Shown: positions 10,155 to 20,035, counted from the stretch's first letter. The stretch is 64,000 nt of DNA from Sinomicrobium kalidii (GCF_021183825.1 NZ_CP089211.1:2480001-2544000); one strand, 5' to 3'. Numbers and translations: made by a program. Notes: a model not told the origin generated them from the sequence alone.

Positions 10155-11735
10155 TTGCACGCGATAAAAAAAATGATCCTTCTCCTGATCCCCTTTTTAT
10201 GTTCCGGGCAGGATTCCGGTGAAAAAAACGGAGACCCCCCGATCCGGGATCCGCTGTTCTACACGTATAAAGCCGAGTTAAAAGATGCTCTGGAAAGTGG
10301 CACGGCGGGAACTATCGCACAAAAGCACATTCAACTGGGGGAATTTTACCGGAAGAACGAGGTCTTTACGGAAGCCATCGGCCAGTACAACCAGGCCATA
10401 GAGATCCTTGATGAAAGCCCGAAGGACAGTGTGCACAGCATCCTGCAACGGAAGATCGGGGAAATATACCTTTCGCTCAAACTTTTCCCCAAGGCCAGGA
10501 AGTATTTTGAAGCGAGTAAAAACATCGCCCGGAAAATCCGGTACGAACGTGGTCAGGCCAGGGCCGAGGGACTTTTGGGTACCTGTGCGGAAAAAGAAGG
10601 AAATTACCTGGAAGCCCTGAAACACCAACAGGAAAGCCTGAAACTTTTTGAACAGATCAATGACAAACGGGGCATAGCCTTTGTCAACGAAAATATAGGG
10701 AGCATTTATGAAGATTTAAAACAATACGAAACCGCCCATGACCATTTTGAAAAAGCATTGTCTTATTTTAAGGACCGGGATGACGATGCGCAAATAAGCG
10801 TGCTCAACAATATGGGCGATATGTTCCGGAAAACGGGGAACCATAACGAAGCCCTGGAATACACTTCCCTGGCCCTTCGAATGGCCGTGGACAACAACAA
10901 TTTGCATCAACAGAAGAGCGCTCATCAGGACCTTTCGGAGGTGTATGCCGGAATGGGGGATTACAATAAGGCGTACCGGCACCTTATGACCTATGACAAG
11001 ATGTATAAGGAAATGTACGAGACCCAGAATATCAAGCATTTCAATGTGCTGCAGACGGCTTATGAAATCAATGAAAAGGAAGCACAGATAGCATTGCTCA
11101 AACACCGGAACGAAACCGTCACGGCCAATCGTAACCTGATTATGGTTACAGCCATGGCCCTGTTGCTGCTAAGCGGGTTGCTGTACGTATATTTTTTCCG
11201 GAAACGCCGGGAGAAAGTAAAATTGCAGCAATACAGACAGCGTTTGTTGCAGGCCGAACTGGAAAAAAGGGAAATAGAGGAGAAAAGGCTGCAGGATGAA
11301 ATAAACCTCAAAACCGCTGCCCTGTCCAGGTATAGTCTGAACATGGCCCAGAAGAACAAGCTGATTGCCGACATGGCGTCGACACTCAAAAATATTGCTT
11401 CCCGAAAGCAGATGGATGTCCATGCCAAAATAAGATCCCTGGCCAGAGCGCTGGATGCCGACCTGAAACAGGAAGAGGAATGGGACGAATTTATGGGTTT
11501 TTTCAAAGACATCCATCCCGATTTTTTCAAAAAACTATCGGGAATTTCAAGGGATAAACTGTCCTCTGCCGAACTCCGACTGGCCATGTTGCTACGTCTT
11601 AACCTCTCTTCCAAGGAAATTGCTCCTGTTCTCCGGGTCACTCCGGACAGTGTGAGGGTAGCGCGATACCGGCTCAGGAAAAAACTGCCCATCCCCCCAA
11701 AACAGGAACTCGTCAATTTTTTGATGGAACTGTAG
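10155..11735 (+). CDS. TPR protein with transmembrane segment and LuxR-like C-terminal HTH
   Basis: The 526-residue product has an N-terminal signal-like segment, five to six TPR repeats (about 55-300, e.g. YLEALKHQQESLKLF), a transmembrane helix (about 328-348), a charged coiled coil (350-400) and a C-terminal helix-turn-helix (about 470-515, NLSSKEIAPVLRVTPDSVRVAR). This is a common Bacteroidota architecture for a membrane-bound transcription regulator that senses with its TPR part. The TTG at 10155 gives a basic n-region (HAIKK) before the hydrophobic stretch; the ATG at 10173 is an alternative start that leaves a very short signal. It is divergent from the HTCS and lies upstream of the phytase receptor operon, which it may control, but nothing in the sequence proves that. 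Confidence 0.8.
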   Translation: MHAIKKMILLLIPFLCSGQDSGEKNGDPPIRDPLFYTYKAELKDALESGTAGTIAQKHIQLGEFYRKNEVFTEAIGQYNQAIEILDESPKDSVHSILQRKIGEIYLSLKLFPKARKYFEASKNIARKIRYERGQARAEGLLGTCAEKEGNYLEALKHQQESLKLFEQINDKRGIAFVNENIGSIYEDLKQYETAHDHFEKALSYFKDRDDDAQISVLNNMGDMFRKTGNHNEALEYTSLALRMAVDNNNLHQQKSAHQDLSEVYAGMGDYNKAYRHLMTYDKMYKEMYETQNIKHFNVLQTAYEINEKEAQIALLKHRNETVTANRNLIMVTAMALLLLSGLLYVYFFRKRREKVKLQQYRQRLLQAELEKREIEEKRLQDEINLKTAALSRYSLNMAQKNKLIADMASTLKNIASRKQMDVHAKIRSLARALDADLKQEEEWDEFMGFFKDIHPDFFKKLSGISRDKLSSAELRLAMLLRLNLSSKEIAPVLRVTPDSVRVARYRLRKKLPIPPKQELVNFLMEL

Positions 11736-11881
11736 AAAAATCATACGAAAAAAACGACTTCTTCAGGAATTGTTATCCCTGTGTAAATAAATCGTGAATG
11801 TTGCCTTGATGTTTCCTTTGATTCCTCTTTTTGTTTACCATTTGTTGCCTTTGTTTTCTGCAGGCAAAGTATTGATATATA

Positions 11882-11889
11882 TACTTTTG
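11882..11889 (+). promoter_or_regulatory. Candidate -7 box of TBDR-phytase operon
   Basis: TACTTTTG matches the Bacteroidota -7 consensus TAnnTTTG exactly, 23 bases before the receptor start codon. No good TTTG lies at the ideal -33 spacing, although the preceding 60 bases contain several TTTG copies. Confidence 0.45.
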
Positions 11890-11912
11890 ACCTGAATTCT
11901 AAACCTAAAAAA

Positions 11913-14762
11913 ATGAAGCCGGAAATTTACTTGAAACTACTCTTTACCACCCTGCTTGTTGCCTTGTTGCCTGCGCGGGCAGAGGCTCAGCAGGCCGGAA
12001 ATATCCAGGGTGTCATTACTGATGATACCGGATTGTATGTCCCCGGTGCCACGGTTTTGATCAAAGACCTCGACAAAGGTACGGTAACCAATTTTGACGG
12101 GGAATTTACATTTGTCGATGTGGCCGAAGGCACCCATACCATATCGGTACATTACCTGGGCTATGCTACACTCACCCGGGAAGTAAACATTACTGCCGGG
12201 GAAACCGCCACGCTTGATTTATCTCTGACCTCACAGAATACACAACTGGACGAAGTGGTGTTAACGGGCTATGGTTTCGGGAGCCAGGCGAAAGCCCTGA
12301 ACACCCAGAAGAACCGGCAGAATATTACCAATATCATATCGGCGGATCAACTGGGCAAGTTTCCCGATGCCAATATCGGCGATGCGGTAAAACGCGTTCC
12401 GGGGATCACCATGCAGGTAGACCAGGGAGAAGCGCGGGATATCGTGGTGAGGGGACTGGCACCCCAGCTCAATTCGGTAACACTGAACGGTAGCCGTATC
12501 CCTTCGGCCGAAGGCGAGAACCGTAACGTTCAGATGGATTTGATCCCTTCAGACATGATCCAGACCATTGAGGTAAGCAAGGCGGTCACCCCGGATATGG
12601 ATGCCGACGCCCTTGGCGGGTCCGTTAACCTGATTACCCGTTCGGCCCCCGGCAGCTTCAGGTTGTCTGCTACCGCCGGTTCCGGAATCAACACCATAAC
12701 AAACAAACGCATCCTTAACGGATCGTTCCTCCTCGGCGACCGGAGCAAGAACAAAAAGTTCGGCTGGATGGTATCGGCTTCCATAAACGATAACGACTTC
12801 GGCAGCGATAACGTGGAGGCCGAATGGAGCAACGAATTTGAATACAACAACGGTGACGGGGACAACCCGGAATCGGTAGAGGTGAATCCTTATGCTTCCC
12901 AGGTGGAAATCAGAAAATATCTGGTACAGCGGGTGCGGCGTAGTATTTCGGCCAATTTTGAGTATAACTTCAATGCTGACAATACGGTTTACTTCAAGTC
13001 CATGTACAACTGGCGCGATGACCGGGAGAACCGTTATGCCGCTGCCACTGAAATCCTGGATGGTGAGGATATCGGCCCCGGGGATTTTGAAGTGGATGCC
13101 AGTGGCAACCTGATACGTTTTCCCGTGGAATCCGAAAGGTCGCTAAAAGGAGGGGTGGACACCAAACGCGCCAAAAACCGCCGTCTCGAAGAACAGCGTA
13201 TGCAAAACTACAGCCTGGGCGGTGAACATCTTTTGGGTAAGGTAAAAATGGACTGGATGGCTTCTTATGCCAAAGCACAGGAAAAAAAGCCTCAGGAACG
13301 CGGCTATGATTTTGTAAGTGAGGCTTATACCATAACGAATGGTACGGACACCCGCAAACCCATACACCTGGCCGGGACACCGCTTTCCCCGGAAGAATAC
13401 GAGTTTGATGGTTTCGAGGAAGAAAATTCCCTTGCCGAAGAGGAAGACGTCAATGCCTTTGTGAATTTTCAACTGCCCGCCGATTTCTTTGGAAACGGTG
13501 ACGGTATTGTGAAATTTGGTGTACGGGGCCGTTTCAAAAACAAATCGAACCAGCTCGATGCTGCAGCGTATTCCCCGCTATCCGGACTGGAAACCATGGC
13601 AGATACCGATATTATCAGTTATAATGACGACGATTTTCTCGCAGGGAGCCAGTACATACCGGGAAGCTTTACCTCTGCTGCCTATGTTGGTGGTCTGGAT
13701 TTTTCAGATGAAAGCCTGTTTGAAAAAGAAGACCTCCCCGGTGATTACCTGGGTGAAAACTTCGAGGTAAGGGAAAATGTAGTGGCCGGTTATGTGATGG
13801 CCAATCAAAAACTGGGAGACAGGCTGAGTGTCCTGGCCGGGGTTCGTGTGGAGAGCACCTGGTCGGAAAGCAAAGGGAACGAGGTGATCCTGGACGAAGA
13901 AGGCGAATTTGCAGGGAGCAACAGACTAACCGACGAAAACAGCTATACCAATATTCTTCCGGGACTCCATTTTAAGTATAACGTGAATAGCAATACGGTA
14001 CTTCGCCTGGCCTGGACCAACACACTGTCGCGCCCCAATTACATTGACCTGGCGCCTTATGAAAGGATTGTGCGTGAAGACGAGGAAATCCACCTCGGAA
14101 ACCCGGAATTGGAACCTACTACGTCCATGAACTTTGACCTGATGGCCGAACACTATTTTCAATCCGTAGGAATTTTGTCCGGAGGAGTGTTCTACAAGGA
14201 CCTGAAAGACTTTATCTACCTATTCGTTACGGAAGACGAAGCCACCGGATACGATCGCTTTCAGCCGTTTAACGGAGACAATGCCAGCATATTCGGTTTT
14301 GAGGCGGCTTTTCAGCGTCAGCTCGATTTCCTCCCGGGTTTTGCCAGAAACCTGAACCTCTATCTGAACTACACCTACCTGGATGCCAATGCCAGGGGAG
14401 TGACCAATGAAGACGGAGACGAACGCGGCGATCTGGACCTTCCCGGTTCGGCCCCTCACATGTTTAACGCTTCGCTGTCATATGCAGGTAAAAAATTCGG
14501 GGCCAGGATTTCGGCCAATTATTCCGGGGATTACCTGAGCGAACTGGGCGGCGAAAGTTTTGAGGACCGTTATTACGACAAGCAGTTTTTCCTCGACTTC
14601 AACATGTCGTTTGCCATCAATAAAAACCTGCGCATCTATGCCGATGTAAACAACATTACCAACCAGCCGCTGCGTTTTTACCAGGGGATGAAAAACCGGA
14701 CCATGCAGATGGAATACTACGGAAGAAGGATTACCTTCGGTGTAAAGTATGACCTGTTTTAA
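11913..14762 (+). CDS. TonB-dependent receptor, phytase-linked
   Basis: A 949-residue outer-membrane active transporter. It has a signal peptide ending ARAEA, a carboxypeptidase-regulatory-like domain (about 30-105), a TonB-box-like LDEVVLTGYG, a plug (about 140-240, including GDAVKRVPGITMQVDQG and VVRGLAPQLNSVTLNG) and a long beta-barrel ending in YDLF with terminal Phe. The plug wording resembles the Xanthomonas/Caulobacter-type receptors (TIGR01782 group) rather than SusC. The next gene, 36 bases downstream on the same strand, is a phytase, so the likely cargo is phytate or a phytate breakdown product. The substrate is inferred from context only. Family assignment is firm. Confidence 0.9.
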   Translation: MKPEIYLKLLFTTLLVALLPARAEAQQAGNIQGVITDDTGLYVPGATVLIKDLDKGTVTNFDGEFTFVDVAEGTHTISVHYLGYATLTREVNITAGETATLDLSLTSQNTQLDEVVLTGYGFGSQAKALNTQKNRQNITNIISADQLGKFPDANIGDAVKRVPGITMQVDQGEARDIVVRGLAPQLNSVTLNGSRIPSAEGENRNVQMDLIPSDMIQTIEVSKAVTPDMDADALGGSVNLITRSAPGSFRLSATAGSGINTITNKRILNGSFLLGDRSKNKKFGWMVSASINDNDFGSDNVEAEWSNEFEYNNGDGDNPESVEVNPYASQVEIRKYLVQRVRRSISANFEYNFNADNTVYFKSMYNWRDDRENRYAAATEILDGEDIGPGDFEVDASGNLIRFPVESERSLKGGVDTKRAKNRRLEEQRMQNYSLGGEHLLGKVKMDWMASYAKAQEKKPQERGYDFVSEAYTITNGTDTRKPIHLAGTPLSPEEYEFDGFEEENSLAEEEDVNAFVNFQLPADFFGNGDGIVKFGVRGRFKNKSNQLDAAAYSPLSGLETMADTDIISYNDDDFLAGSQYIPGSFTSAAYVGGLDFSDESLFEKEDLPGDYLGENFEVRENVVAGYVMANQKLGDRLSVLAGVRVESTWSESKGNEVILDEEGEFAGSNRLTDENSYTNILPGLHFKYNVNSNTVLRLAWTNTLSRPNYIDLAPYERIVREDEEIHLGNPELEPTTSMNFDLMAEHYFQSVGILSGGVFYKDLKDFIYLFVTEDEATGYDRFQPFNGDNASIFGFEAAFQRQLDFLPGFARNLNLYLNYTYLDANARGVTNEDGDERGDLDLPGSAPHMFNASLSYAGKKFGARISANYSGDYLSELGGESFEDRYYDKQFFLDFNMSFAINKNLRIYADVNNITNQPLRFYQGMKNRTMQMEYYGRRITFGVKYDLF

Positions 14763-14798
14763 TAAAAAAAGTAATCACAAGAAAATAAAGATCGTAAG

Positions 14799-15821
14799 AT
14801 GAAGAAATTAGTATACCTGGCATTCGTGCTGGCAATGTTGTCCTGTAAAGAACAATTACCCGTAATAAAACCGACTCTGGTTACCGAAAGAACACCCAAC
14901 GATACCGATGATCCTGCCATTTGGGTAAACCGCAACAACCCGGAAGAAAGTATTGTTTTCGGTACGGACAAGGGCGAGCAGGACCAACCTGATAGCGGCG
15001 TTTATGCCTTTGATCTCAATGGAAAACTCATTCCGGAAAAGAGTATTACCGGGCTTATCCGCACCAACAATGTCGATATAGAATACGGATTTGAACTGAA
15101 CGATTCCACCCAGACCGACATCCTGGTGTTTACCGAACGCGGCCGGCGGCAGATCCGGGTATTTTCCGTCCCGGATATGCAGCCCCTGGACAACGGTGGT
15201 TTCAAGGTATTTGAGGATGCAGATAACAGCAATCCCGAATTCAAACAGCCCATGGGAATTTCCGTTTACAAAAATCCCGAAACCGGGAATATTTCAGCTA
15301 TTGTCAGCAGGAAAAACGGTCCTGCCGAAGGCTATTTGTACCAATATGAACTTATTTCCGGTTCCGCGGGCGTTAAGGCTAACCTGGTAAGGAAGTTCGG
15401 CAAATTCAGTGGTAAAAAGGAGATTGAAGCCATAGCTGTAGACGATGCCCTGGGCCATGTGTATTATTCTGATGAGCAAGTGGGAGTACGCAAGTATTAT
15501 GCCGATCCCGAAAAAGGCAATGAAGAACTGGCCCTGTTTGGTGAGGAATATTTTAGGGACGACAACGAGGGCATTGCCATTGTTGCTTATCCGGACGGAG
15601 AAGGTTATATTATTGTATCCGATCAGGGAGCCCATACGTTCAATTTTTTCAAACGCAGTGATCACACGTTCGTGAAGTCCCTCAACCTGGGCACGATGAG
15701 TACCGATGGTTGTGAGATCACCCTGGAAGCCCTGGGCAATAAGTTCCCCAACGGCCTGTTCGTTTCCATGAACGACGACAGGAATTTCTTCTATCACGCC
15801 GTAAATTCCCTGAAGTTGTGA
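14799..15821 (+). CDS. Beta-propeller phytase (3-phytase), lipoprotein
   Basis: 340 residues with a lipobox (AMLSC, Cys16), so it is membrane-anchored. Beta-propeller phytases are calcium-dependent enzymes that release phosphate from inositol hexakisphosphate. The diagnostic N-terminal motif NDTDDPAIWVN is present at about residues 33-43. Further blades show FGTDKGEQDQ, EAIAVDDALGHVYYSDEQVGVRKY, DNEGIAIVAYPDGEGYIIVSDQG and LEALGNKFPNGLFVSMND, all typical of the family. Length is normal. It follows the TonB-dependent receptor by 36 bases in an apparent two-gene operon, and a hairpin follows the stop. This pairing suggests phosphorus scavenging from plant material. No phosphate-control site was recognised. 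Confidence 0.92.
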   Translation: MKKLVYLAFVLAMLSCKEQLPVIKPTLVTERTPNDTDDPAIWVNRNNPEESIVFGTDKGEQDQPDSGVYAFDLNGKLIPEKSITGLIRTNNVDIEYGFELNDSTQTDILVFTERGRRQIRVFSVPDMQPLDNGGFKVFEDADNSNPEFKQPMGISVYKNPETGNISAIVSRKNGPAEGYLYQYELISGSAGVKANLVRKFGKFSGKKEIEAIAVDDALGHVYYSDEQVGVRKYYADPEKGNEELALFGEEYFRDDNEGIAIVAYPDGEGYIIVSDQGAHTFNFFKRSDHTFVKSLNLGTMSTDGCEITLEALGNKFPNGLFVSMNDDRNFFYHAVNSLKL

Positions 15822-15877
15822 TTCATCCCTGTTTTCCTCTGTGAACAGGATAGATCAAATTCTATATTCTAAGAATG

Positions 15878-15917
15878 AAACCCCGAAGGTTGGTATTAAC
15901 ACCGGTTTTCGGGGTTT
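15878..15917 (+). terminator. Terminator of TBDR-phytase operon
   Basis: AAACCCCGAA (15878-15887) pairs perfectly with TTCGGGGTTT (15908-15917), followed by a short T-rich stretch. It sits 57 bases after the phytase stop. Confidence 0.7.
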
Positions 15918-16467
15918 ATCTTTTACGGTTATAAAAAGGGTCCGGGTAAAATCGGGAAATGATTTTCCAAAAAACATAAGATCAGGATCGAAAAGTTGCA
16001 GGGTTTTTAGCTTGTTGCAGGTTTCCCGTTTTGGTTTTGTCAGGAATACACGAATATTTTTTGGGTTGAATGTTGTATGCGAGGTTGATATATTGTAAAT
16101 CCGGGAGGGTTTCCGGTTTCCTGCTTATTTACAAAAACTGAATCACTGTGTACTGAAAGGGACAACGATTTTGGCAGGCTATGAAATTGCACTTTAGTTA
16201 TTTGGTTGTTCAGGCATCACGCATGAACTTATTAACCTGTTAACCCGACAATAGAACTATAATTTTTTACACTACTCAAAGGCTGCAATAAATGCCCCTC
16301 AATCGAGGCCAATACAAACACTGTAACAAAAAGGAACCATCTCATAAATCGCAAGCCGTACCTCATATGTCCTGCTGTCGACGTCTGGACCCCCAACAAT
16401 GTCCACAACTTAAAATATCGTCTTGAATGGGGGCAACGAAGCGAAAAAACAGAATATATACAAATAA

Positions 16468-16496
16468 AAAAAGACGGAGTAAAACTCCGCCTTTTT
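16468..16496. terminator. Bidirectional hairpin terminator in gene-poor region
   Basis: AAAAAGACGGAGT (16468-16480) pairs with ACTCCGCCTTTTT (16484-16496) with one mismatch and a 3-base loop. It has T runs on both strands, the form of an intrinsic terminator. No upstream gene that it serves was identified. Confidence 0.6.
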
Positions 16497-16884
16497 GCCC
16501 CAAATCTTACCATGAACTTAACCTACTTATGCTATGGTGATTCAAAAGTAGGCCGAATATTTTTTACATGAACAATTATTTCGACAAAAGGCGAATTAAT
16601 ACGTTGAAGTGCAAACAGGAGGTGTTTTTATTTAAAAATCCGTATTACGGATTCTTGAAAGAACATGAGAAATACCCTATACAATATTGGAATGCTGTGC
16701 AAAGTTATAAAAAATTTGCTTGTTCCTTTATTCCCGGAATTAAATATAGATCGGGTGAGCGGTTAAAATGGGGAAAATCGCGTAATATTATGCACGTGTT
16801 GCGTTTGTGGTGTTGTTTGCCCGGGGTGTTAAAATTTTATCACAAAATGACAAAATCCTATTTATCAGAAATAAAAAACCATAT

Positions 16885-16892
16885 TACTTTTG
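16885..16892 (+). promoter_or_regulatory. Candidate -7 box of mannan operon
   Basis: TACTTTTG matches TAnnTTTG, about 68 bases before the chosen GH26 start. The -33 position shows only TTTA, so this is a half-supported promoter. Confidence 0.35.
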
Positions 16893-16959
16893 GTTTTCGT
16901 TAAAGATCAGTTCCGGAATTATTAAATATACAATTTCAAAACAAAATCGGGAGAAAAAA

Positions 16960-18129
16960 ATGAGGGTCAAATACAGGGAAAAACTGTGCTTTCATACTTT
17001 TTTAATTCTTATTTGCATGCTTTCGTCCTGTAAAAGTTCCTCCTATCTCAGGAAAACGGAACTGACGGATTTAAAAGCTTCCAAAACTCTTAAAAAAACC
17101 TACCTGCGTATCCGGAACATGTCGCGCAAGGAAATTGCCCTGGGACACCAGGATGCTACAGCCTATGGAGTAGTCTGGAAACACGACGGTTCCGGAACAT
17201 TGGACAGGAGTGATATAGATGATGTAACAGGAAAATTTCCTGCCGTTTACGGCTTTGATATAGGCCATATAGAACTGGGGAATACGCATAACCTCGACTC
17301 CGTTCCCTTTGACCTTATGCGGAAGCTTATTGTAAAGGCCCACGAAAACGGAGGCATTGTTACGCTGAGCTGGCATGCCGATAACCCCGTTTCGGGAGGG
17401 AGTTCGTGGGATACGGTTCCTGCGGTTTCACAAATCCTTAAAGGCGGTAATTTCAGGAAGAGATACGAAGGATGGATGGAAAAGGTAGCCCTTTTTATCC
17501 GTTCGCTAAAGGATGCTCACGGACAACCGGTTCCCGTGGTCTTCCGCCCTTTTCACGAAATGAACGGTTCCTGGTTCTGGTGGGGAGCGGGAAACTGCAG
17601 CATAAACGATTATGTACAGCTGTGGCGGGAAACAGTGAACCTCCTTCGTTATGAACACAAGGTACACAATGTGTTGTATGCCTATTCGCCCAATACCCTG
17701 AATGAAAAGGAGGAATACCTGCGATTTTATCCCGGTGATGATTTTGTGGATATACTGGGGATAGACATTTATAATCACAGCGGGGACGATATTTACAGGG
17801 AAGCGTTACGTAACGACATAGCGGTAATGAGAGCCTTTGCCGCCTCAAGGGACAAACCTTTCGCCCTGACAGAAACGGGAAATATACAGCGCGGTCATCC
17901 CCGGTGGTGGACAGAAGTGTTATACCCGGCGGTGAAAAATAGCGGTATAGCCTGGCTGCTTGTATGGCGCAATCACAGTCCCGAACATTTTTTTGCACCC
18001 TACCCCGAAGATCCGCTTGCAGATGATTTCCGGATGTTCGGGGAACATAAGGATATCCTTTTCCTGAAAGACATTAGGGAGATTGGTTTTGAACCCCGCC
18101 CGGATTTCACCCGGCAACCTGGAAAATAG
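16960..18129 (+). CDS. GH26 endo-beta-1,4-mannanase, lipoprotein
   Basis: The start is placed at 16960, not at an upstream in-frame ATG (16807), because it gives a clean lipoprotein signal (basic N-terminus, hydrophobic FLILICM, lipobox LSSC with Cys24). The 389-residue product is a GH26 glycosidase that hydrolyses internal beta-1,4-mannosidic bonds. The acid/base is Glu200 in FRPFHEMNG and the nucleophile Glu305 in ALTETG; FRPFHE and the WFWWGAG aromatic platform are classic for the family. It heads a four-gene run (symporter, GH130, epimerase) that matches the mannan pathway described from Bacteroides fragilis, where mannobiose from GH26 is imported, epimerised and phosphorolysed. No susCD pair lies next to it. 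Confidence 0.92.
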   Translation: MRVKYREKLCFHTFLILICMLSSCKSSSYLRKTELTDLKASKTLKKTYLRIRNMSRKEIALGHQDATAYGVVWKHDGSGTLDRSDIDDVTGKFPAVYGFDIGHIELGNTHNLDSVPFDLMRKLIVKAHENGGIVTLSWHADNPVSGGSSWDTVPAVSQILKGGNFRKRYEGWMEKVALFIRSLKDAHGQPVPVVFRPFHEMNGSWFWWGAGNCSINDYVQLWRETVNLLRYEHKVHNVLYAYSPNTLNEKEEYLRFYPGDDFVDILGIDIYNHSGDDIYREALRNDIAVMRAFAASRDKPFALTETGNIQRGHPRWWTEVLYPAVKNSGIAWLLVWRNHSPEHFFAPYPEDPLADDFRMFGEHKDILFLKDIREIGFEPRPDFTRQPGK

Positions 18130-18154
18130 TTAATGTGATGTGTAAAAAAGTAAT

Positions 18155-18201
18155 GAATTTCGGAGGTATGCCAACTAACCAACTCCAAAACTCCGGAATT
18201 C
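18155..18201. repeat. Intergenic palindrome just upstream of symporter gene
   Basis: GAATTTCGGAG (18155-18165) pairs with CTCCGGAATTC (18191-18201) at 10 of 11 positions. The right arm ends 10 bases before the next start codon. There is no T run, so it looks like a leader or processing hairpin rather than a terminator. Confidence 0.5.
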
Positions 18202-18211
18202 CAAAACTAAT

Positions 18212-20035
18212 ATGATACAGACAACAGACATATGGATCATATTCGCCTACCTGGCGGGGACAGTGATCATCGGGCTTCTTTTGCGTAAACGTGCACAGCA
18301 AAGTAAGGACGACTACCTGCTGGGCGGGAAATCACTGCCCTGGTATATGCTGGGACTGTCCAACGCTTCCGGAATGTTCGATATTTCGGGGACCATGTGG
18401 CTGGTTACCTTAACTGTGGTCTACGGGATGAAGAGTATCTGGATTCCCTGGCTCTGGCCTGTATTCAACCAGGTTTTTCTTATGGTCTATCTTTCGGCCT
18501 GGCTGCGGAGGTCCAATGTTACCACCGGGGCAGAGTGGATACTGTTCCGCTTTCACGACGGAAAGGGTGGCAAATGGTCGCATACCATTATTGTAGTGTT
18601 TGCCATACTCAGTTGTCTCGGGTTCCTGGCCTATGGCTTTATAGGTCTCGGGAAATTCGTGGAGATCTTTGTGCCCTGGGAATGGGTAAGCCCGTATCTT
18701 CCTTTTGATCTGCCTGCGGCTTATATTCCGCATTTTTACGGGATCGTTTTCACGCTTTTTGCCGTTTTCTATACCATTCTCGGCGGAATGTCCGGCATTG
18801 TATGGACGGACCTGTTGCAATATACCATTATGACCGTGTCTGCCATAGCTATAGGATATATCGCCTGGAATGCACTGGGAAGCCATACCCTGGACACCCC
18901 GGAAGGCTGGCTCGATCCCTTTTTCGGCTGGAAACTGGACCTGGACTGGTCGGGCGTCATTACGGAAATGAACCACAAGATCGCTTCCGATGGGTATTCC
19001 CTTTTCGGGATATTCTTTATGCTCATGGTTTTCAAGGGGATACTTTCCAGTCTTGCGGGGCCGGCACCCAATTACGACATGCAAAAAATACTTTCCACAA
19101 AATCCCCGAGAGAAGCGACCAAGATGAGTGCTTTTGTCAATGTGGCCCTGCTGCCCACCCGCTACCTGATGATCGGAGGGTTTGCAGTGCTGGCCATTCT
19201 CTTTTATGACCGGTTGCAACTGGAATCGGCCGGAGCGGTCGATTTTGAGCGGATTTTGCCGTCGGCCATAAGCCAGTTTGTCCCAACGGGCCTTCTGGGA
19301 CTACTGCTGGCTGGCCTTCTCGCAGCATTTATGTCCACCTTTGCCGGAACGCTCAATGCGGCACAGGCCTACCTGGTCAATGATATTTACCTGAAATATT
19401 TTAATAAACATGCCGGTGCCCGCCAGATAAAACGGATGAACTATCTCACAGGGGTCGTTGTGGTGACGGTCAGTATCGTCCTCGGATTTTTCGTACGGGA
19501 CGTGAATTCCGTACTGCAATGGATCGTATCTGCCCTTTACGGAAGCTATGTTGTTTCCAATGTACTGAAATGGCACTGGTGGCGGTTTAACGGAGAAGGA
19601 TATTTCTGGGGAATGCTTTCCGGAATTATCCCCGCACTCATATTCCCTGTGATAACCGATATTCTCGACTTGTATTATTTTCCCGTAATCCTGCTCATCT
19701 CACTTCTGGGGAGCATCATAGGTACTTATTCGGCCCCACCTACCGACGAAGAGGCCCTGAAAAACTTTTACAAACAGGTCAATCCCTGGGGGTTCTGGAA
19801 ACCTGTTTACCGCAAGGTGATAGCCGAAGACCCGGAATTTGTGAAGAACAAGAACTTCGGAAGGGACATGTTCAACGTAATTATCGGTACGGCGGCACAG
19901 ACCCTGCTGGTAGTGCTCCCACTATACCTCATCCTGCGTAAGGATGTGCCTTTTCTGGTATCGCTCGGGCTCCTCGTTGTTTGCCTTGTTATCCTCAAAA
20001 AGAACTGGTGGGACAAGGTGGGAAAGAACGGATGA
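18212..20035 (+). CDS. Sodium:solute symporter, probable beta-mannobiose importer
   Basis: 607 residues with about 13-14 hydrophobic helices, starting DIWIIFAYLAGTVIIGLLL. Signatures of the SSS (sodium/solute symporter) family are visible: DDYLLGGKSLPWYMLGLSN early, and a central AAFMSTFAGTLNAAQAYLVND stretch resembling the family's sodium-binding helix. It should sit in the inner membrane and drive substrate uptake with sodium. It lies between the GH26 mannanase and the GH130 phosphorylase, so mannobiose or short manno-oligosaccharides are the likely cargo. That specificity is inferred from context. Slightly longer than many SSS proteins, with a C-terminal helical extension. Confidence 0.88.
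   Translation: MIQTTDIWIIFAYLAGTVIIGLLLRKRAQQSKDDYLLGGKSLPWYMLGLSNASGMFDISGTMWLVTLTVVYGMKSIWIPWLWPVFNQVFLMVYLSAWLRRSNVTTGAEWILFRFHDGKGGKWSHTIIVVFAILSCLGFLAYGFIGLGKFVEIFVPWEWVSPYLPFDLPAAYIPHFYGIVFTLFAVFYTILGGMSGIVWTDLLQYTIMTVSAIAIGYIAWNALGSHTLDTPEGWLDPFFGWKLDLDWSGVITEMNHKIASDGYSLFGIFFMLMVFKGILSSLAGPAPNYDMQKILSTKSPREATKMSAFVNVALLPTRYLMIGGFAVLAILFYDRLQLESAGAVDFERILPSAISQFVPTGLLGLLLAGLLAAFMSTFAGTLNAAQAYLVNDIYLKYFNKHAGARQIKRMNYLTGVVVVTVSIVLGFFVRDVNSVLQWIVSALYGSYVVSNVLKWHWWRFNGEGYFWGMLSGIIPALIFPVITDILDLYYFPVILLISLLGSIIGTYSAPPTDEEALKNFYKQVNPWGFWKPVYRKVIAEDPEFVKNKNFGRDMFNVIIGTAAQTLLVVLPLYLILRKDVPFLVSLGLLVVCLVILKKNWWDKVGKNG

Larger units (their letters stand above)
15918..16959. other. Gene-poor intergenic region, about 1.0 kb
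   Basis: No open frame here has recognisable family motifs. Candidates on the plus strand (15841-16098, 16568-16903) and minus strand (16232-16513) lack convincing starts or protein-like composition. The last of these crosses a hairpin at 16468-16496, so at most its downstream 44 residues (from Met at 16366, with one hydrophobic stretch) could be a small protein. The right end holds a candidate promoter for the mannan operon. Confidence 0.5.

Noticed and set aside
15841..16098. Possible 85-residue protein after the phytase gene
   Set aside because: It contains the whole operon terminator hairpin and shows no protein-like pattern.
16568..16903. Possible 111-residue protein upstream of GH26
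   Set aside because: No homology-like motifs, odd composition, and it overlaps the candidate promoter of the mannan operon.
16807..16959. Upstream extension of the GH26 reading frame
   Set aside because: Starting there would bury the lipoprotein signal 51 residues inside the protein; the ATG at 16960 gives a proper signal.
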